Shown in pieces: positions 8,741 to 23,700 of a stretch of DNA of 64,000 bases. A model generated the notes under the pieces. The model was not told the DNA's origin and searched no databases. It was given only the letters and a program-made list of their open reading frames with translations. The translations under genes were made by a program, and so were the position numbers. How positions within the stretch are numbered: position 1 is the first letter of the stretch; each line of letters opens with the position of its first letter. This DNA is from Pseudomonas brenneri (GTDB taxonomy: Bacteria; Pseudomonadota; Gammaproteobacteria; Pseudomonadales; Pseudomonadaceae). The stretch covers positions 372,001 through 436,000 of the forward strand of contig NZ_VFIL01000005.1 in assembly GCF_007858285.1 (NCBI RefSeq), given 5' to 3'.

Positions 8741-9307
8741 TCAGGTGCGTGGCAGAGTGACGCCGCGCTGGCCTTGGTACTTGCCGCCACGGTCCTTATA
8801 GGACACTTCGCACTCTTCATCGGATTCGAAGAACAGCATCTGCGCCACACCTTCATTGGCGTAGATCTTGGCGGGCAAGGTGGTGGTGTTGGAGAACTCC
8901 AGGGTCACGTGGCCTTCCCATTCCGGCTCAAGCGGCGTCACGTTGACGATGATGCCGCAGCGCGCGTAGGTGCTCTTGCCCAGGCAGATGGTCAGGACGT
9001 TGCGCGGAATACGGAAGAACTCGACAGTGCGCGCCAGGGCAAAGGAGTTTGGCGGGATGATGCACACGTCGCTCTTCACATCGACGAAGCTCTTCTCGTC
9101 GAAGTTTTTCGGATCGACGGTGGCCGAGTTGATGTTGGTGAAGACCTTGAACTCATCGGCGCAACGCACATCGTAGCCGTAGCTGGAAACCCCGAACGAG
9201 ATCAGGCGTTCGGCGCCTTCACCGCGCATCTGGCGCTCGACGAAGGGTTCGATCATGCCGTGCTCTTGCGCCATGCGGCGAATCCACTTGTCCGATTTGA
9301 TGCTCAT
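8741..9307 (-). CDS. dcd: dCTP deaminase
   Basis: 188 residues, the standard length. It deaminates dCTP to dUTP, feeding dTMP synthesis. Recognised by the N-terminus [19 protein letters not shown], the [10 protein letters not shown] segment, the active-site region [11 protein letters not shown] and the C-terminal GKYQGQRG lid that closes over nucleotide. Works as a cytosolic homotrimer. A consensus-like promoter lies 42 bases upstream. It is read divergently from the cold-shock gene. Confidence 0.97.
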   Translation of the reverse strand: MSIKSDKWIRRMAQEHGMIEPFVERQMRGEGAERLISFGVSSYGYDVRCADEFKVFTNINSATVDPKNFDEKSFVDVKSDVCIIPPNSFALARTVEFFRIPRNVLTICLGKSTYARCGIIVNVTPLEPEWEGHVTLEFSNTTTLPAKIYANEGVAQMLFFESDEECEVSYKDRGGKYQGQRGVTLPRT

Positions 9308-9697
9308 GGCGGGTGTCCTGAATAGCGAGGTGGAAAATTCTGTTGGGCATCTTACCGGGGCTGGCCTCGCGGTTCAAAGGACGCGGGGGTTTTTCTTGAT
9401 TAAGTTGCGCCCGGTCACTGTCAGCCGTGTAGACCGGGCCCTGGCCCTGAATTGATGGCACGCGGGCCTGTAAAGGGCACCGCCAGTCACGAAAATAGAG
9501 AAACCTTCGGAAATACCATTGGCACGTTCCGGAAAAAGGGTTAAGGTGGCGCCACTGTGCTGCTTGTGTCACTGAGAATCTCTACACGATGTTGAATTTC
9601 GATCCAACCATCTCCAAGAATTTTTCCTGCTCTTTGCACTCAGTCTCGGCCAGGGCTTTTCCTGAGTCGCAGTTAACTTTGTCCAAGGAGATACACC
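9308..9697. other. 390-base divergent region between dcd and the cold-shock gene
   Basis: No convincing gene is present. The dcd-proximal part holds the dcd promoter at 9349-9377. The right half must hold the promoter and leader of the cold-shock gene; a long leader is usual in the CspA family. I could not pick a convincing -35/-10 pair there. A clear AAGGAG ribosome site is present just before 9698. Confidence 0.6.
9349..9377 (-). promoter_or_regulatory. Sigma-70-type promoter of dcd
   Basis: On the minus strand, -35 TTGAAC (9372-9377), a 17-base spacer and -10 TAAGAT (9349-9354). Transcription would begin about 35 bases before the dcd ATG. The match and the optimal spacing support it; it has not been tested. 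Confidence 0.55.
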
Positions 9698-9907
9698 ATG
9701 TCTAATCGCCAAACTGGTACCGTTAAGTGGTTCAACGATGAAAAAGGCTTCGGCTTCATCACTCCACAATCCGGTGACGACCTGTTCGTTCACTTCAAAG
9801 CTATCCAATCCGACGGCTTCAAAAGCCTGAAAGAAGGCCAACAGGTTTCTTTCATCGCTACCCGCGGTCAGAAAGGCATGCAAGCTGAAGAAGTTCAAGT
9901 TATCTAA
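9698..9907 (+). CDS. Cold-shock protein, CspA family
   Basis: A 69-residue single cold-shock domain with RNP1-type KGFGFI and RNP2-type LFVHF, and the conserved [12 protein letters not shown] start. It binds single-stranded RNA/DNA and melts secondary structure. AAGGAG sits 7 bases before the ATG and an intrinsic terminator follows. Codon choice is strongly biased toward common codons, as in highly expressed genes. The cspA/capA/capB name cannot be fixed from one locus. Confidence 0.95.
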   Translation: MSNRQTGTVKWFNDEKGFGFITPQSGDDLFVHFKAIQSDGFKSLKEGQQVSFIATRGQKGMQAEEVQVI

Positions 9908-9931
9908 CTTGTACTGACTTAGTCGAAAGAA

Positions 9932-9958
9932 CCCCGCCCTTAAAAGCGGGGTTTTTTT
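9932..9958 (+). terminator. Intrinsic terminator of the cold-shock gene
   Basis: Stem CCCCGC/GCGGGG (9932-9937 with 9946-9951), 8-base loop, then seven T. It starts 25 bases after the stop codon. A textbook Rho-independent terminator. Confidence 0.92.
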
Positions 9959-9994
9959 ATGCCTGCCATTCGACCGTTATGGTCGAGCATAAAA

Positions 9995-10088
9995 AATGTG
10001 GGAGCGGACTTGCTCGCGAATGCGGTGGATCAGTCAGTACATCTGTCGACTGATACTCCGCGTTCGCGAGCAAGCCCGCTCCCACATT
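9995..10088. repeat. REPIN, GTGGGAGC..GCTTGCTCGCGA type
   Basis: Inverted arms of 26 bases (9995-10020 and 10063-10088) with one mismatch. It fills the gap between the cold-shock terminator and the rpoS stop, at what looks like a synteny junction. Confidence 0.9.
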
Positions 10089-10101
10089 GGGTCAAGCGTC
10101 G

Positions 10102-11106
10102 CTATTGAAACAACGACTCGCTCGACAGACCATTCTTCTCCAGGATCTCCCGCAAGCGCTTGAGACCCTCCACCTGGATCTGCCGCACCCGCTCACGGGT
10201 CAGGCCGATCTCCAGGCCAACATCTTCCAGGGTGCTGCTTTCATGGCCGCGCAGCCCGAAGCGGCGAATCACCACCTCACGCTGCTTGTCCGTCAGCTCT
10301 GAAAGCCACTGGTCGATACTTTGCGACAGATCATCGTCCTGCAACAGCTCACAAGGATCTGTTGGACGATCATCCGTCAGGGTGTCCAGCAGGGTTTTAT
10401 CCGAATCCGGACCCAGCGAGACATCGACCGAAGACACACGCTCATTGAGACCCAGCATGCGCTTGACCTCGCCCACTGGTTTTTCCAGCAGGTTGGCGAT
10501 CTCTTCAGGCGAAGGTTCATGATCAAGTTTCTGGGTAAGCTCACGCGCTGCCCGCAGGTAGACGTTAAGCTCCTTGACGACATGAATCGGCAACCGGATG
10601 GTCCGGGTCTGATTCATGATTGCCCGCTCGATGGTCTGGCGAATCCACCATGTCGCGTAGGTCGAGAAGCGGAAACCCCGCTCAGGGTCGAACTTCTCGA
10701 CTGCCCGGATCAAGCCGAGGTTGCCCTCTTCGATCAGGTCCAACAGGGAAAGCCCACGATTGACGTAGCGTCGGGCGATTTTCACCACCAGTCGCAAGTT
10801 GCTTTCAATCATGCGCTTGCGCCCAGCCGGATCGCCCTTCTGCGACAAGCGCGCAAAAAAGACTTCTTCTTCGGGAGTGAGCAAGGGGGAAAAGCCGATT
10901 TCATTGAGGTACAACTGGGTCGCATCAAGCGCCCGGGTGTAGTCAATATACTTATGCTGTTTTAACGCTGTGGAGTTTTTGGACTTGGTGCGAACTGAAG
11001 GTACAGCGGGTCCCTCATTCGACATCGATTCCGTCCCGATGCCGGTCTCCATAAGGAGAACCTCATCGTCGATGTCAAACTCCGGCGCTTCTTTACTGAG
11101 AGCCAT
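10102..11106 (-). CDS. rpoS: RNA polymerase sigma factor RpoS
   Basis: 334 residues, as in other pseudomonads. Region 1.2 starts near residue 56 ([15 protein letters not shown]). Regions 2.3-2.4 carry [20 protein letters not shown] (about 144-163). Region 4.2 is the helix-turn-helix ending [19 protein letters not shown]. It directs stationary-phase and general stress transcription. It follows nlpD on the same strand with a strong hairpin between them; in E. coli and Pseudomonas the main rpoS promoter lies inside nlpD. AGGA precedes the ATG. The downstream neighbourhood is unusual (see findings). Confidence 0.98.
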   Translation of the reverse strand: MALSKEAPEFDIDDEVLLMETGIGTESMSNEGPAVPSVRTKSKNSTALKQHKYIDYTRALDATQLYLNEIGFSPLLTPEEEVFFARLSQKGDPAGRKRMIESNLRLVVKIARRYVNRGLSLLDLIEEGNLGLIRAVEKFDPERGFRFSTYATWWIRQTIERAIMNQTRTIRLPIHVVKELNVYLRAARELTQKLDHEPSPEEIANLLEKPVGEVKRMLGLNERVSSVDVSLGPDSDKTLLDTLTDDRPTDPCELLQDDDLSQSIDQWLSELTDKQREVVIRRFGLRGHESSTLEDVGLEIGLTRERVRQIQVEGLKRLREILEKNGLSSESLFQ

Positions 11107-11171
11107 TGTTATAGTCCTTTGGTGAGTTCGACCTCAAGCTCAAGCGACGCCTTTATCCTTGGCAACGCTGG

Positions 11172-11202
11172 AGCCTGTTCCTTCTACGTGAGGGAACAGG
11201 CT
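11172..11202 (-). promoter_or_regulatory. Strong hairpin between nlpD and rpoS
   Basis: A perfect 10-base stem AGCCTGTTCC/GGAACAGGCT (11172-11181 with 11193-11202) and 11-base loop, 65 bases before the rpoS ATG and 9 bases after the nlpD stop. No T-run follows on the minus strand, so it is probably a leader structure or processing/attenuation element rather than a full terminator. Confidence 0.55.
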
Positions 11203-11211
11203 GGCAACACA

Positions 11212-12045
11212 TCAACGACGGGGTAGGAATTGCAGCGGATCTACAGGTTTCCCTTGGCGGCGAATCTCAAAGTGCAGTTTCACCCGGTCTGTACCAGTTG
11301 ACCCCATTTCGGCAATTGTCTGTCCGACTTTGACCTGCTGCCCCTCCCGAACCAACAACCTGCGGTTATGACCGTAGGCACTGACGTAGGTATCGCTGTG
11401 TTTGATGATGACTAATTCGCCGTAGCCCCGTAAACCACTCCCGGCGTATACAACCGTCCCATCAGACGCAGCTAAAACAGGCTGTCCCAAATCCCCGGCG
11501 ATATCAATGCCTTTATTCAAACTACCGTTTGAGGAGAATTTCCCAATAAGGATGCCATTTGAGGGCCATCCCCACCCCTTCGGTGCAGGCCCGGCAGGTG
11601 GCAACGGCGCGGGTGCCGGCTTGCTCGCAGCAGCCGGCGCAGCAGTGCCGGCGGGGCGCGTAAAGACCGTGGTTTTGCTGGAAGAGGAAGGCGAGGAACC
11701 GGATTTTGTCACAACTGCCGTAGGCGTTGAACCGGTGCGGCCATCGAAGCGAATGGTCTGCCCAGGATGTATCGTATAAGGCACAGGAATATTGTTACGC
11801 GCGGCGAGCGCCTTGTAGTCCCAGCCATACCGGAAGGCGATCGAGAACATCGTATCGCCCTTGCGCACCACGTATTGCCCGGTGGTCACTGTAGGCCGTT
11901 GCGGTGCCGCATTATTGCGGTCGACGACCCGCGCCCCGCTGCCCGTGCTGGAGCAGGCGGCCAACAAGGAACTCAAGACAAGGCCAATCACCAGTCGCTG
12001 AAAGCTCGTTTTACTCATACGCTGCGCAATGACTGTGAGACTCAC
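11212..12045 (-). CDS. nlpD: Lipoprotein NlpD (LysM plus degenerate LytM domain)
   Basis: 277 residues from a GTG start (VSLTVIAQRM), chosen for the GGGAG ribosome site 9 bases upstream; a longer ATG frame to 12162 lacks one. Lipobox LAAC places the lipidated Cys at 31. LysM, which binds peptidoglycan, is at about 55-100. A Pro/Ala/Ser linker follows, then a LytM/M23 domain. The zinc positions are altered (NKGIDIAG instead of HxGxD, VKLHFE instead of HLHFE), so it is not an active peptidase. That fits NlpD, which activates amidase AmiC at division. Confidence 0.93.
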   Translation of the reverse strand: MSLTVIAQRMSKTSFQRLVIGLVLSSLLAACSSTGSGARVVDRNNAAPQRPTVTTGQYVVRKGDTMFSIAFRYGWDYKALAARNNIPVPYTIHPGQTIRFDGRTGSTPTAVVTKSGSSPSSSSKTTVFTRPAGTAAPAAASKPAPAPLPPAGPAPKGWGWPSNGILIGKFSSNGSLNKGIDIAGDLGQPVLAASDGTVVYAGSGLRGYGELVIIKHSDTYVSAYGHNRRLLVREGQQVKVGQTIAEMGSTGTDRVKLHFEIRRQGKPVDPLQFLPRR

Positions 12046-12256
12046 CCGCCGCTCCCTTTGTGGTGGCTGAAACATGAACGCCTGTATCAGGCTTGAAATA
12101 TGCTGCAAGTATAACTGGCTGCCGGACTTTAACCGGCAACAAGGTAGAAACGAAAAATTCATCTCGTTTAATAACTACCCAACTTGATGTTGACTCAATG
12201 AACCCCGCTGTAAGACACATACCCAAGGATAGAATTCAGTATGCCGTCATAAATGA

Positions 12257-13670
<1,414 letters not shown>

Positions 13671-13683
<13 letters not shown>

Positions 13684-14729
13684 GGGCTGTCCGTCTGCCC
13701 CACCGGCACCAGATCAACAAGCTCGCGCACCAAGACAGTGGCGAAGCATCCGGCCGGCAGGACGAATTCCAATTGCAGAATGTCCAGCGAGGGATAATGC
13801 CACGTCAACCCGCCAATGGGCAGCCGCAGAATGCGACGTTCCTGGCTCATGCCGGCTTTGGCCAGCCAATCGCACAGGTCTGCTTCGCTCGCAGCGATGG
13901 CTTGCTCCAGTTCATGAGTGGCGCCAGTGGCGGGCGAATCGCCTTCCCCCCATTGCGGGCCGGTGGGATGCAGGTCGAGGATCGCCAGGCGTGGATCGCT
14001 GCACTCCGCCTCCCCGGCCGGGAAGAAACTGCGACTGTCGGTGAATGCCAGCAGGTCACCGACCTGGGCCTGCTGCCACGAACCATCGGCAACCCGCGCC
14101 GCCAGCACTTTATTGAACACAAAACTGCGCGCCGTCGACAGCAGGCGCGAACGCACATTGCGCTGCTCCGGCAACGCCTTGCGGGCCGCCCAGTCGCGGG
14201 CATCGACGACGTTGCCGCCGTTGTGGCCAAAGCGCTGGGAGCCGAAATAGTTGGGGATACCGTGCTTGGCGATCAATTGCAGGCGCGCATCGATCGCGGC
14301 CTGGTCGCCCGCCAGTTGGGTCAGGCGTAGGGTAAAACCATTGGCCGAATGCGCACCGCGCTGCAACTTGCGCTTGTGGCGGGCGATCTTGAGGATCTTC
14401 AGGGTGTCGTTTTCCGCGCCACTGAGGTCTGGATCGGCCTTGCCCGGCAGCTGCACGCTGAACCACTGGCGCGTCAGTGCCTGGCGATCCTTGAGGCCGG
14501 CATAGCTCACCGTGCGCAAAGGCACGCCGGCAGCCTTGGCAATGCGTCGCGCAGCCTCTTCGGTGTTCAGGCCGCGCTTTTCCACCCATAACCACAGGTG
14601 TTCACCCTCGCCGGTCAGCGGGATATCCAGCACTTCATCCACCTGAAAGTCTTCGGCCGTTGCCTTGAGCACCGCACTGCCCAGTGCCTCGCCATAGGCC
14701 CGCGGGCCCAACAGTTGCGCCTCGTTCAT
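13671..14729 (-). CDS. truD: tRNA pseudouridine(13) synthase TruD
   Basis: 352 residues. It makes pseudouridine 13 in tRNA-Glu. The catalytic Asp81 is in [16 protein letters not shown], and the ANGFTLRL and [14 protein letters not shown] blocks are diagnostic of the TruD family. Its start overlaps the ispF stop by 4 bases, and its end runs 13 bases into surE. Confidence 0.96.
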
Positions 14730-15199
14730 GCGCGCAGCAACAAGGCGACGGAGTGCACCGCAATGCCCTCTTCACGACCGGTAAACCCGAGCTTTTCGGT
14801 AGTGGTGGCTTTCACGTTGACTTGATCCAGTTCTATTTGCAGGTCAGCGGCAATCAGTGCGCGCATCGATTCGATATGCGGGGCCATTTTCGGCGCCTGG
14901 GCAACAATGGTGTTATCGACATTGCCGACCTTCCAGCCCTTGGCATGGATCAGGCCGACCACATGGCGCAGCAGCACGCGGCTGTCTGCACCCTTGAAAG
15001 TGGGGTCAGTGTCCGGAAAGTGTTTGCCGATATCCCCCAACGCCGCCGCGCCGAGCAAGGCATCGCTCAAGGCATGCAGCACAACGTCGCCGTCGGAATG
15101 AGCCAGCAACCCATGGTGGTGTGCAATACGCACGCCGCCCAGGGTGATGAAGTCGCCTTCGGCGAAACGGTGCACATCATAGCCGTGGCCAATACGCAT
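14726..15199 (-). CDS. ispF: 2-C-methyl-D-erythritol 2,4-cyclodiphosphate synthase
   Basis: 157 residues, standard length. Metal ligands Asp8, His10 ([11 protein letters not shown]) and His42 are in place, with [10 protein letters not shown] and [12 protein letters not shown]. It is a trimeric enzyme of the MEP isoprenoid pathway, turning CDP-methylerythritol 2-phosphate into the cyclic diphosphate. Unlike E. coli, ispD is not adjacent; it lies at 18.3 kb. A terminator for fghA sits directly before its start. Confidence 0.97.
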   Translation of the reverse strand: MRIGHGYDVHRFAEGDFITLGGVRIAHHHGLLAHSDGDVVLHALSDALLGAAALGDIGKHFPDTDPTFKGADSRVLLRHVVGLIHAKGWKVGNVDNTIVAQAPKMAPHIESMRALIAADLQIELDQVNVKATTTEKLGFTGREEGIAVHSVALLLRA

Positions 15200-15229
15200 A
15201 AAAAAACGCCCCGATTTAATTCAGGGCGT
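15200..15229 (-). terminator. Intrinsic terminator after fghA
   Basis: On the minus strand, stem ACGCCC/GGGCGT (15224-15229 with 15206-15211) followed by about seven T at 15200-15206. It separates the formaldehyde operon from ispF, and its T-run ends at the base before the ispF ATG, so ispF must be translated from read-through or from a promoter within fghA. Confidence 0.85.
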
Positions 15230-15253
15230 GATTCTACCTACTTTTGCCGGACA

Positions 15254-16099
15254 TTAACCGAGCAAAGCACGTCCATGATGACGCAAGTGGTCCTCGATGA
15301 AGCTGGCGATAAAGAAGTAGCTGTGGTCATAGCCCGGTTGCAGGCGTAACTCCAGCGGGTGGCCGGCAGCCTTGGCAGCTTGCTGCAAGGCCTCGGGCTT
15401 GAGCTGGTTGGCCAGGAAGTCGTCGCGATCGCCCTGGTCCACCAGCAATGGCAGTTTTTCCGAGGCTTCGCTGATCAACACACAGGCGTCCCATTCGCGC
15501 CACTTGGAGCGCTCTTCTCCCAGGTAGCGAGAAAAGGCTTTTTGGCCCCAAGGGCAATCCATCGGGTTATTGATCGGCGAAAATGCCGACACCGACTGAT
15601 AACGCCCCGGGTTACGCAAGGCACACACCAGTGCGCCGTGGCCGCCCATGGAATGACCACTGATGCCGCGTTTGTCAGAAGCCGGGAAATGCGCCTCAAC
15701 CAATGCCGGCAATTCCTGCACTACATAATCATGCATCCGATAATGCTTGCTCCAAGGTTCCTGCGTGGCATTCAGGTAGAACCCGGCACCCAGGCCAAAA
15801 TCCCAGGCATTGTCCGGGTCACCCGGCACACCCGGCCCACGGGGGCTGGTATCCGGCGCGACGATGATCAACCCCAGTTCGGCAGCCATGCGTTGCGCGC
15901 CGGCCTTCTGCATGAAGTTCTCATCGGTGCAGGTCAGCCCCGACAGCCAGTACAACACCGGCAACTTGCCGCCCTGCTCCGCCTGGGGCGGCAGGTAGAC
16001 GGCGAAGGTCATGTCGCAGCCCAGCACCTCGGAATGATGCTTGTAACGCTTGTGCCAGCCGCCGAAGCTCTTCTGGCATGACAGATTTTCCAGACTCAT
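15254..16099 (-). CDS. fghA: S-formylglutathione hydrolase
   Basis: 281 residues, alpha/beta hydrolase of the esterase D type. Nucleophile Ser150 lies in [12 protein letters not shown], with the acid in [10 protein letters not shown] and the base His in GYDHSYFF. It hydrolyses S-formylglutathione to formate and glutathione, the last step of glutathione-dependent formaldehyde removal. It starts 8 bases after frmA on the same strand and ends in a strong terminator. Confidence 0.96.
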   Translation of the reverse strand: MSLENLSCQKSFGGWHKRYKHHSEVLGCDMTFAVYLPPQAEQGGKLPVLYWLSGLTCTDENFMQKAGAQRMAAELGLIIVAPDTSPRGPGVPGDPDNAWDFGLGAGFYLNATQEPWSKHYRMHDYVVQELPALVEAHFPASDKRGISGHSMGGHGALVCALRNPGRYQSVSAFSPINNPMDCPWGQKAFSRYLGEERSKWREWDACVLISEASEKLPLLVDQGDRDDFLANQLKPEALQQAAKAAGHPLELRLQPGYDHSYFFIASFIEDHLRHHGRALLG

Positions 16100-16107
16100 G
16101 GCCGACC

Positions 16108-17286
<1,179 letters not shown>

Positions 17287-17295
17287 CTAGGCAAA

Positions 17296-17312
17296 AGCAA
17301 AACATTATTGCT
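17296..17312. promoter_or_regulatory. Dyad AGCAA-N7-TTGCT in the frmA/LysR divergent region
   Basis: A 5-base inverted repeat with 7-base spacing, 17 bases before the LysR-gene ATG and 75 bases before frmA. Its size and place suit a LysR-type regulator site controlling both genes. This is inference only; the match is short. Confidence 0.35.
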
Positions 17313-17329
17313 ACACAGGGATAATCAAC

Positions 17330-18226
17330 ATGCTGGAGAACCGCTGGGAAGGCATCGATGAATTCGTCGCCGTGGCCGAATGCAGCCAATTCACCGCCGC
17401 TGCCGAGCGCCTTGGCGTGTCCTCATCCCATATCAGCCGCCAGGTGGCACGCCTGGAAGAACGCCTGCAAACCCGCTTGCTCTATCGCAGTACCCGGCGC
17501 GTGACGCTGACCGAGGCCGGGCAGACCTTCCTACAGCATTGCCAGCGCCTGCAAGACGGGCGCGAAGAAGCCCTACGCGCCGTGGGCGACCTGACCAGCG
17601 AACCCAAAGGCATGTTGCGCATGACCTGCGCCGTGGCTTATGGCGAACGCTTCATCGTGCCGCTGGTCACCCGCTTCATGGGGCTGTATCCGCAATTGCG
17701 GGTAGACATCGAACTGAGCAATCGCCCGCTCGACCTGGTGCATGAAGGCCTGGACCTGGCGATTCGCCTGGGGCGTCTGCAGGATTCGCGGATGGTCGCC
17801 AGCCGCCTGGCACCCCGGCGCATGTACCTGTGCGCGTCGCCGTCCTACCTGGAGCGGTATGGACGCCCACATAGCTTGTCGGAGCTGAGCCGGCATAACT
17901 GCCTGATCGGCAGCTCGGATATTTGGCAGTTGGCCCAGGATGGGCGCGAGTTTTCCCAAAGGGTGCAGGGAAACTGGCGCTGCAACAGTGGGCAGGCGGT
18001 GTTGGATGCGGCGTTGCAGGGGGTCGGGTTGTGCCAGTTGCCGGATTATTACGTGCTGGAGCACTTGCACAACGGGGCACTGGTTTCACTGCTTGAGGCC
18101 CATCAACCGCCGAATACCGCAGTGTGGGCGCTATATCCGCAGCAGCGGCATTTGTCGCCGAAGGTGCGCAAGTTGGTGGATTACCTGAAGGAAGGGTTGG
18201 CTGGGCGAGCGGAGTATGGCGGGTGA
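17330..18226 (+). CDS. LysR-family transcriptional regulator, GfnR-like
   Basis: 298 residues. The N-terminal winged helix-turn-helix (about residues 6-62) includes ECSQFTAAAERLGVSSSHISRQVARLE. The rest is a periplasmic-binding-like effector domain. It lies divergent from frmA-fghA, the same arrangement as P. aeruginosa gfnR, which controls the glutathione-dependent formaldehyde pathway. I therefore infer that it responds to formaldehyde or its adduct. A REP half-site follows it. Confidence 0.85.
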   Translation: MLENRWEGIDEFVAVAECSQFTAAAERLGVSSSHISRQVARLEERLQTRLLYRSTRRVTLTEAGQTFLQHCQRLQDGREEALRAVGDLTSEPKGMLRMTCAVAYGERFIVPLVTRFMGLYPQLRVDIELSNRPLDLVHEGLDLAIRLGRLQDSRMVASRLAPRRMYLCASPSYLERYGRPHSLSELSRHNCLIGSSDIWQLAQDGREFSQRVQGNWRCNSGQAVLDAALQGVGLCQLPDYYVLEHLHNGALVSLLEAHQPPNTAVWALYPQQRHLSPKVRKLVDYLKEGLAGRAEYGG

Positions 18227-18255
18227 TCTGCTGGGGTGTCAGGCCCGGCCTCATC

Positions 18256-18279
18256 GCAGGCAAGCCAGCTCCCACATTT
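18256..18279. repeat. Single REP half-site
   Basis: The stretch GCAGGCAAGCCAGCTCCCACA matches one arm of the GTGGGAGC repeats but has no partner arm nearby. It is a solitary or decayed REP in the gap between the LysR gene and ispD. Confidence 0.5.
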
Positions 18280-18344
18280 TGGACCGCATATACTTGGTGG
18301 GATGCGGTCAAGTGCCTGCGATAGAGTCAACTCGGTGTAACTGA

Positions 18345-19052
18345 CTAGCTGCGATTGGCCCATCGCAACCTGAGCCACTCCAGGTCTTCCGGCCGGGTCA
18401 CCTTGATATTGTCCGCTCGCCCTTCAACCAGGCGTGGCGCCTGGCCGGACCATTCCATGGCCGAGGCTTCGTCGGTGATGACCGCATCGGCCACGAGGCT
18501 ATCGGCCAAGGCACGGTGCAACGCCCCAAGGCGAAACATCTGCGGCGTATAGGCTTGCCAGATCAGGCTGCGGTCAATGGTTTCCACGACCCGCCCGTGC
18601 TTGTCGACACGCTTGAGAGTGTCGCGGGCCGGTACGGCCAGCAAACCACCGACTGGATCGTCCGCCAGCTCCGCCAGCAACTTGTCGAGGTCCTCGCGGC
18701 TCAGGTTCGGCCGTGCAGCATCATGCACCAACACCCAGTCGTCATCGCTGGCGCCCAGGGCATTAAGTTGCAGCAACGCATTGAGTACCGAGCCTGAACG
18801 CTGCGAACCACCGTCCGCACGCTGGATGCGCGGGTCGCCAGCACACGCCAGGCTTGGCCAGTAAGGATCATCGACAGCCAGACTGACTACCAGGCCCTCG
18901 AGGCTCGGATGGTCGAGAAAACAGCCAAGGCTGTGTTCGAGAATAGTGCGCCCGCCCAGTTGCAGATATTGCTTGGGACGGTCAGCAGCCATACGGGCAC
19001 CGACGCCCGCGGCAGGAATCACGGCCCAGAAGGCCGGCAAACAGAAACTCAT
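18345..19052 (-). CDS. ispD: 2-C-methyl-D-erythritol 4-phosphate cytidylyltransferase
   Basis: 235 residues. The nucleotide-binding start is PAAGVGARMAADRPKQYLQL. VHDAARP and DEASAMEW are family signatures. It transfers CMP from CTP to methylerythritol 4-phosphate in the MEP pathway. Its start overlaps the ftsB stop by 4 bases, the usual gammaproteobacterial ftsB-ispD arrangement. Confidence 0.96.
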   Translation of the reverse strand: MSFCLPAFWAVIPAAGVGARMAADRPKQYLQLGGRTILEHSLGCFLDHPSLEGLVVSLAVDDPYWPSLACAGDPRIQRADGGSQRSGSVLNALLQLNALGASDDDWVLVHDAARPNLSREDLDKLLAELADDPVGGLLAVPARDTLKRVDKHGRVVETIDRSLIWQAYTPQMFRLGALHRALADSLVADAVITDEASAMEWSGQAPRLVEGRADNIKVTRPEDLEWLRLRWANRS

Positions 19053-19327
19053 TGGGCCAACTGGTAGAGGGTTTCGCCCTCCTTGACCATGCCCAACTCA
19101 TGACGAGCCCGTTCTTCAACGGTCTCCATGCCTTTTTTCAACTCAAGCACTTCGGCATCGAGCACACGGTTGCGCTCCAGCAACACCTCGTTCTCGGCGT
19201 GCTGCGCGGCAATTTGCTGGGTCAGGTCGGTTACCTGCGCCAGGCTGCCATTGCCCACCCAAAGGCGGTACTGCAGGCCAGCCAGCAGCAAGAGCAAGAC
19301 GAGGAACAACCAATTGGGACTGCGCAT
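19049..19327 (-). CDS. ftsB: Cell division protein FtsB
   Basis: 92 residues. A single membrane helix (NWLFLVLLLLLAGLQYRLW) is followed by a coiled coil and the conserved C-terminal RARHELGMVKEGETLYQL. It forms the FtsQ-FtsB-FtsL divisome complex in the periplasm. The start at 19327 matches the usual FtsB N-terminus; a longer frame adds 21 non-conserved residues. It lies between eno and ispD. Confidence 0.95.
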   Translation of the reverse strand: MRSPNWLFLVLLLLLAGLQYRLWVGNGSLAQVTDLTQQIAAQHAENEVLLERNRVLDAEVLELKKGMETVEERARHELGMVKEGETLYQLAQ

Positions 19328-19498
19328 CGAATATCGGGTATCCAGTGAAAAAAGACAGCCATGCAAAACTTTTGAAACAACTGATAGCACGAAGCCTGGA
19401 AGAACCAGGCTTGTGCTTGATAGGCATCAGATTAGTGCGCAAATTCACTCTACAGTGAGTTTTCCGACACAATCTGTTGTCTTTTTACCATCAACTAC

Positions 19499-20910
<1,412 letters not shown>

Positions 20911-20944
20911 ATAAAGCGCGGAAAGTTTACCGGAGAAACGCGGG

Positions 20945-23448
<2,504 letters not shown>

Positions 23449-23700
23449 TTAAAGCGGTCGGAGCCGCCGGGGAAAGCGAAGGAAGGCCGAAGCCCCCGAT
23501 CACCTGCATTAATCACAGTGCACCTTTCAAAAAAACCGCCGCGTTGTGACAGACCAGCAATGGAACACCGGTACGTTGATCGCTACACATTTTTTGGAAT
23601 CGCCCAGCAAAGACTGCTTGGTAATCGGCAACGACTGTGTTTCAGGAGAATCCACAGAAGTTGTATCAAGAAGGGAGCGTAGTCTACCGGAAAGGCGCTA

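Noticed and set aside
9520..9536. TGGCACG resembling a sigma-54 -24 element before the cold-shock gene
   Set aside because: The -12 GC element is missing at the required spacing (GGAAA follows), so it is not a credible sigma-54 promoter.
9961..10100. Possible rsmZ small RNA gene after rpoS
   Set aside because: The paired sequence is a REPIN; there are no repeated GGA loop motifs and no terminator of its own.
11212..12045. NlpD as an active M23 endopeptidase
   Set aside because: The first zinc His is replaced by Asn (NKGID) and the HxH first His by Lys (VKLH), so catalysis is not expected.
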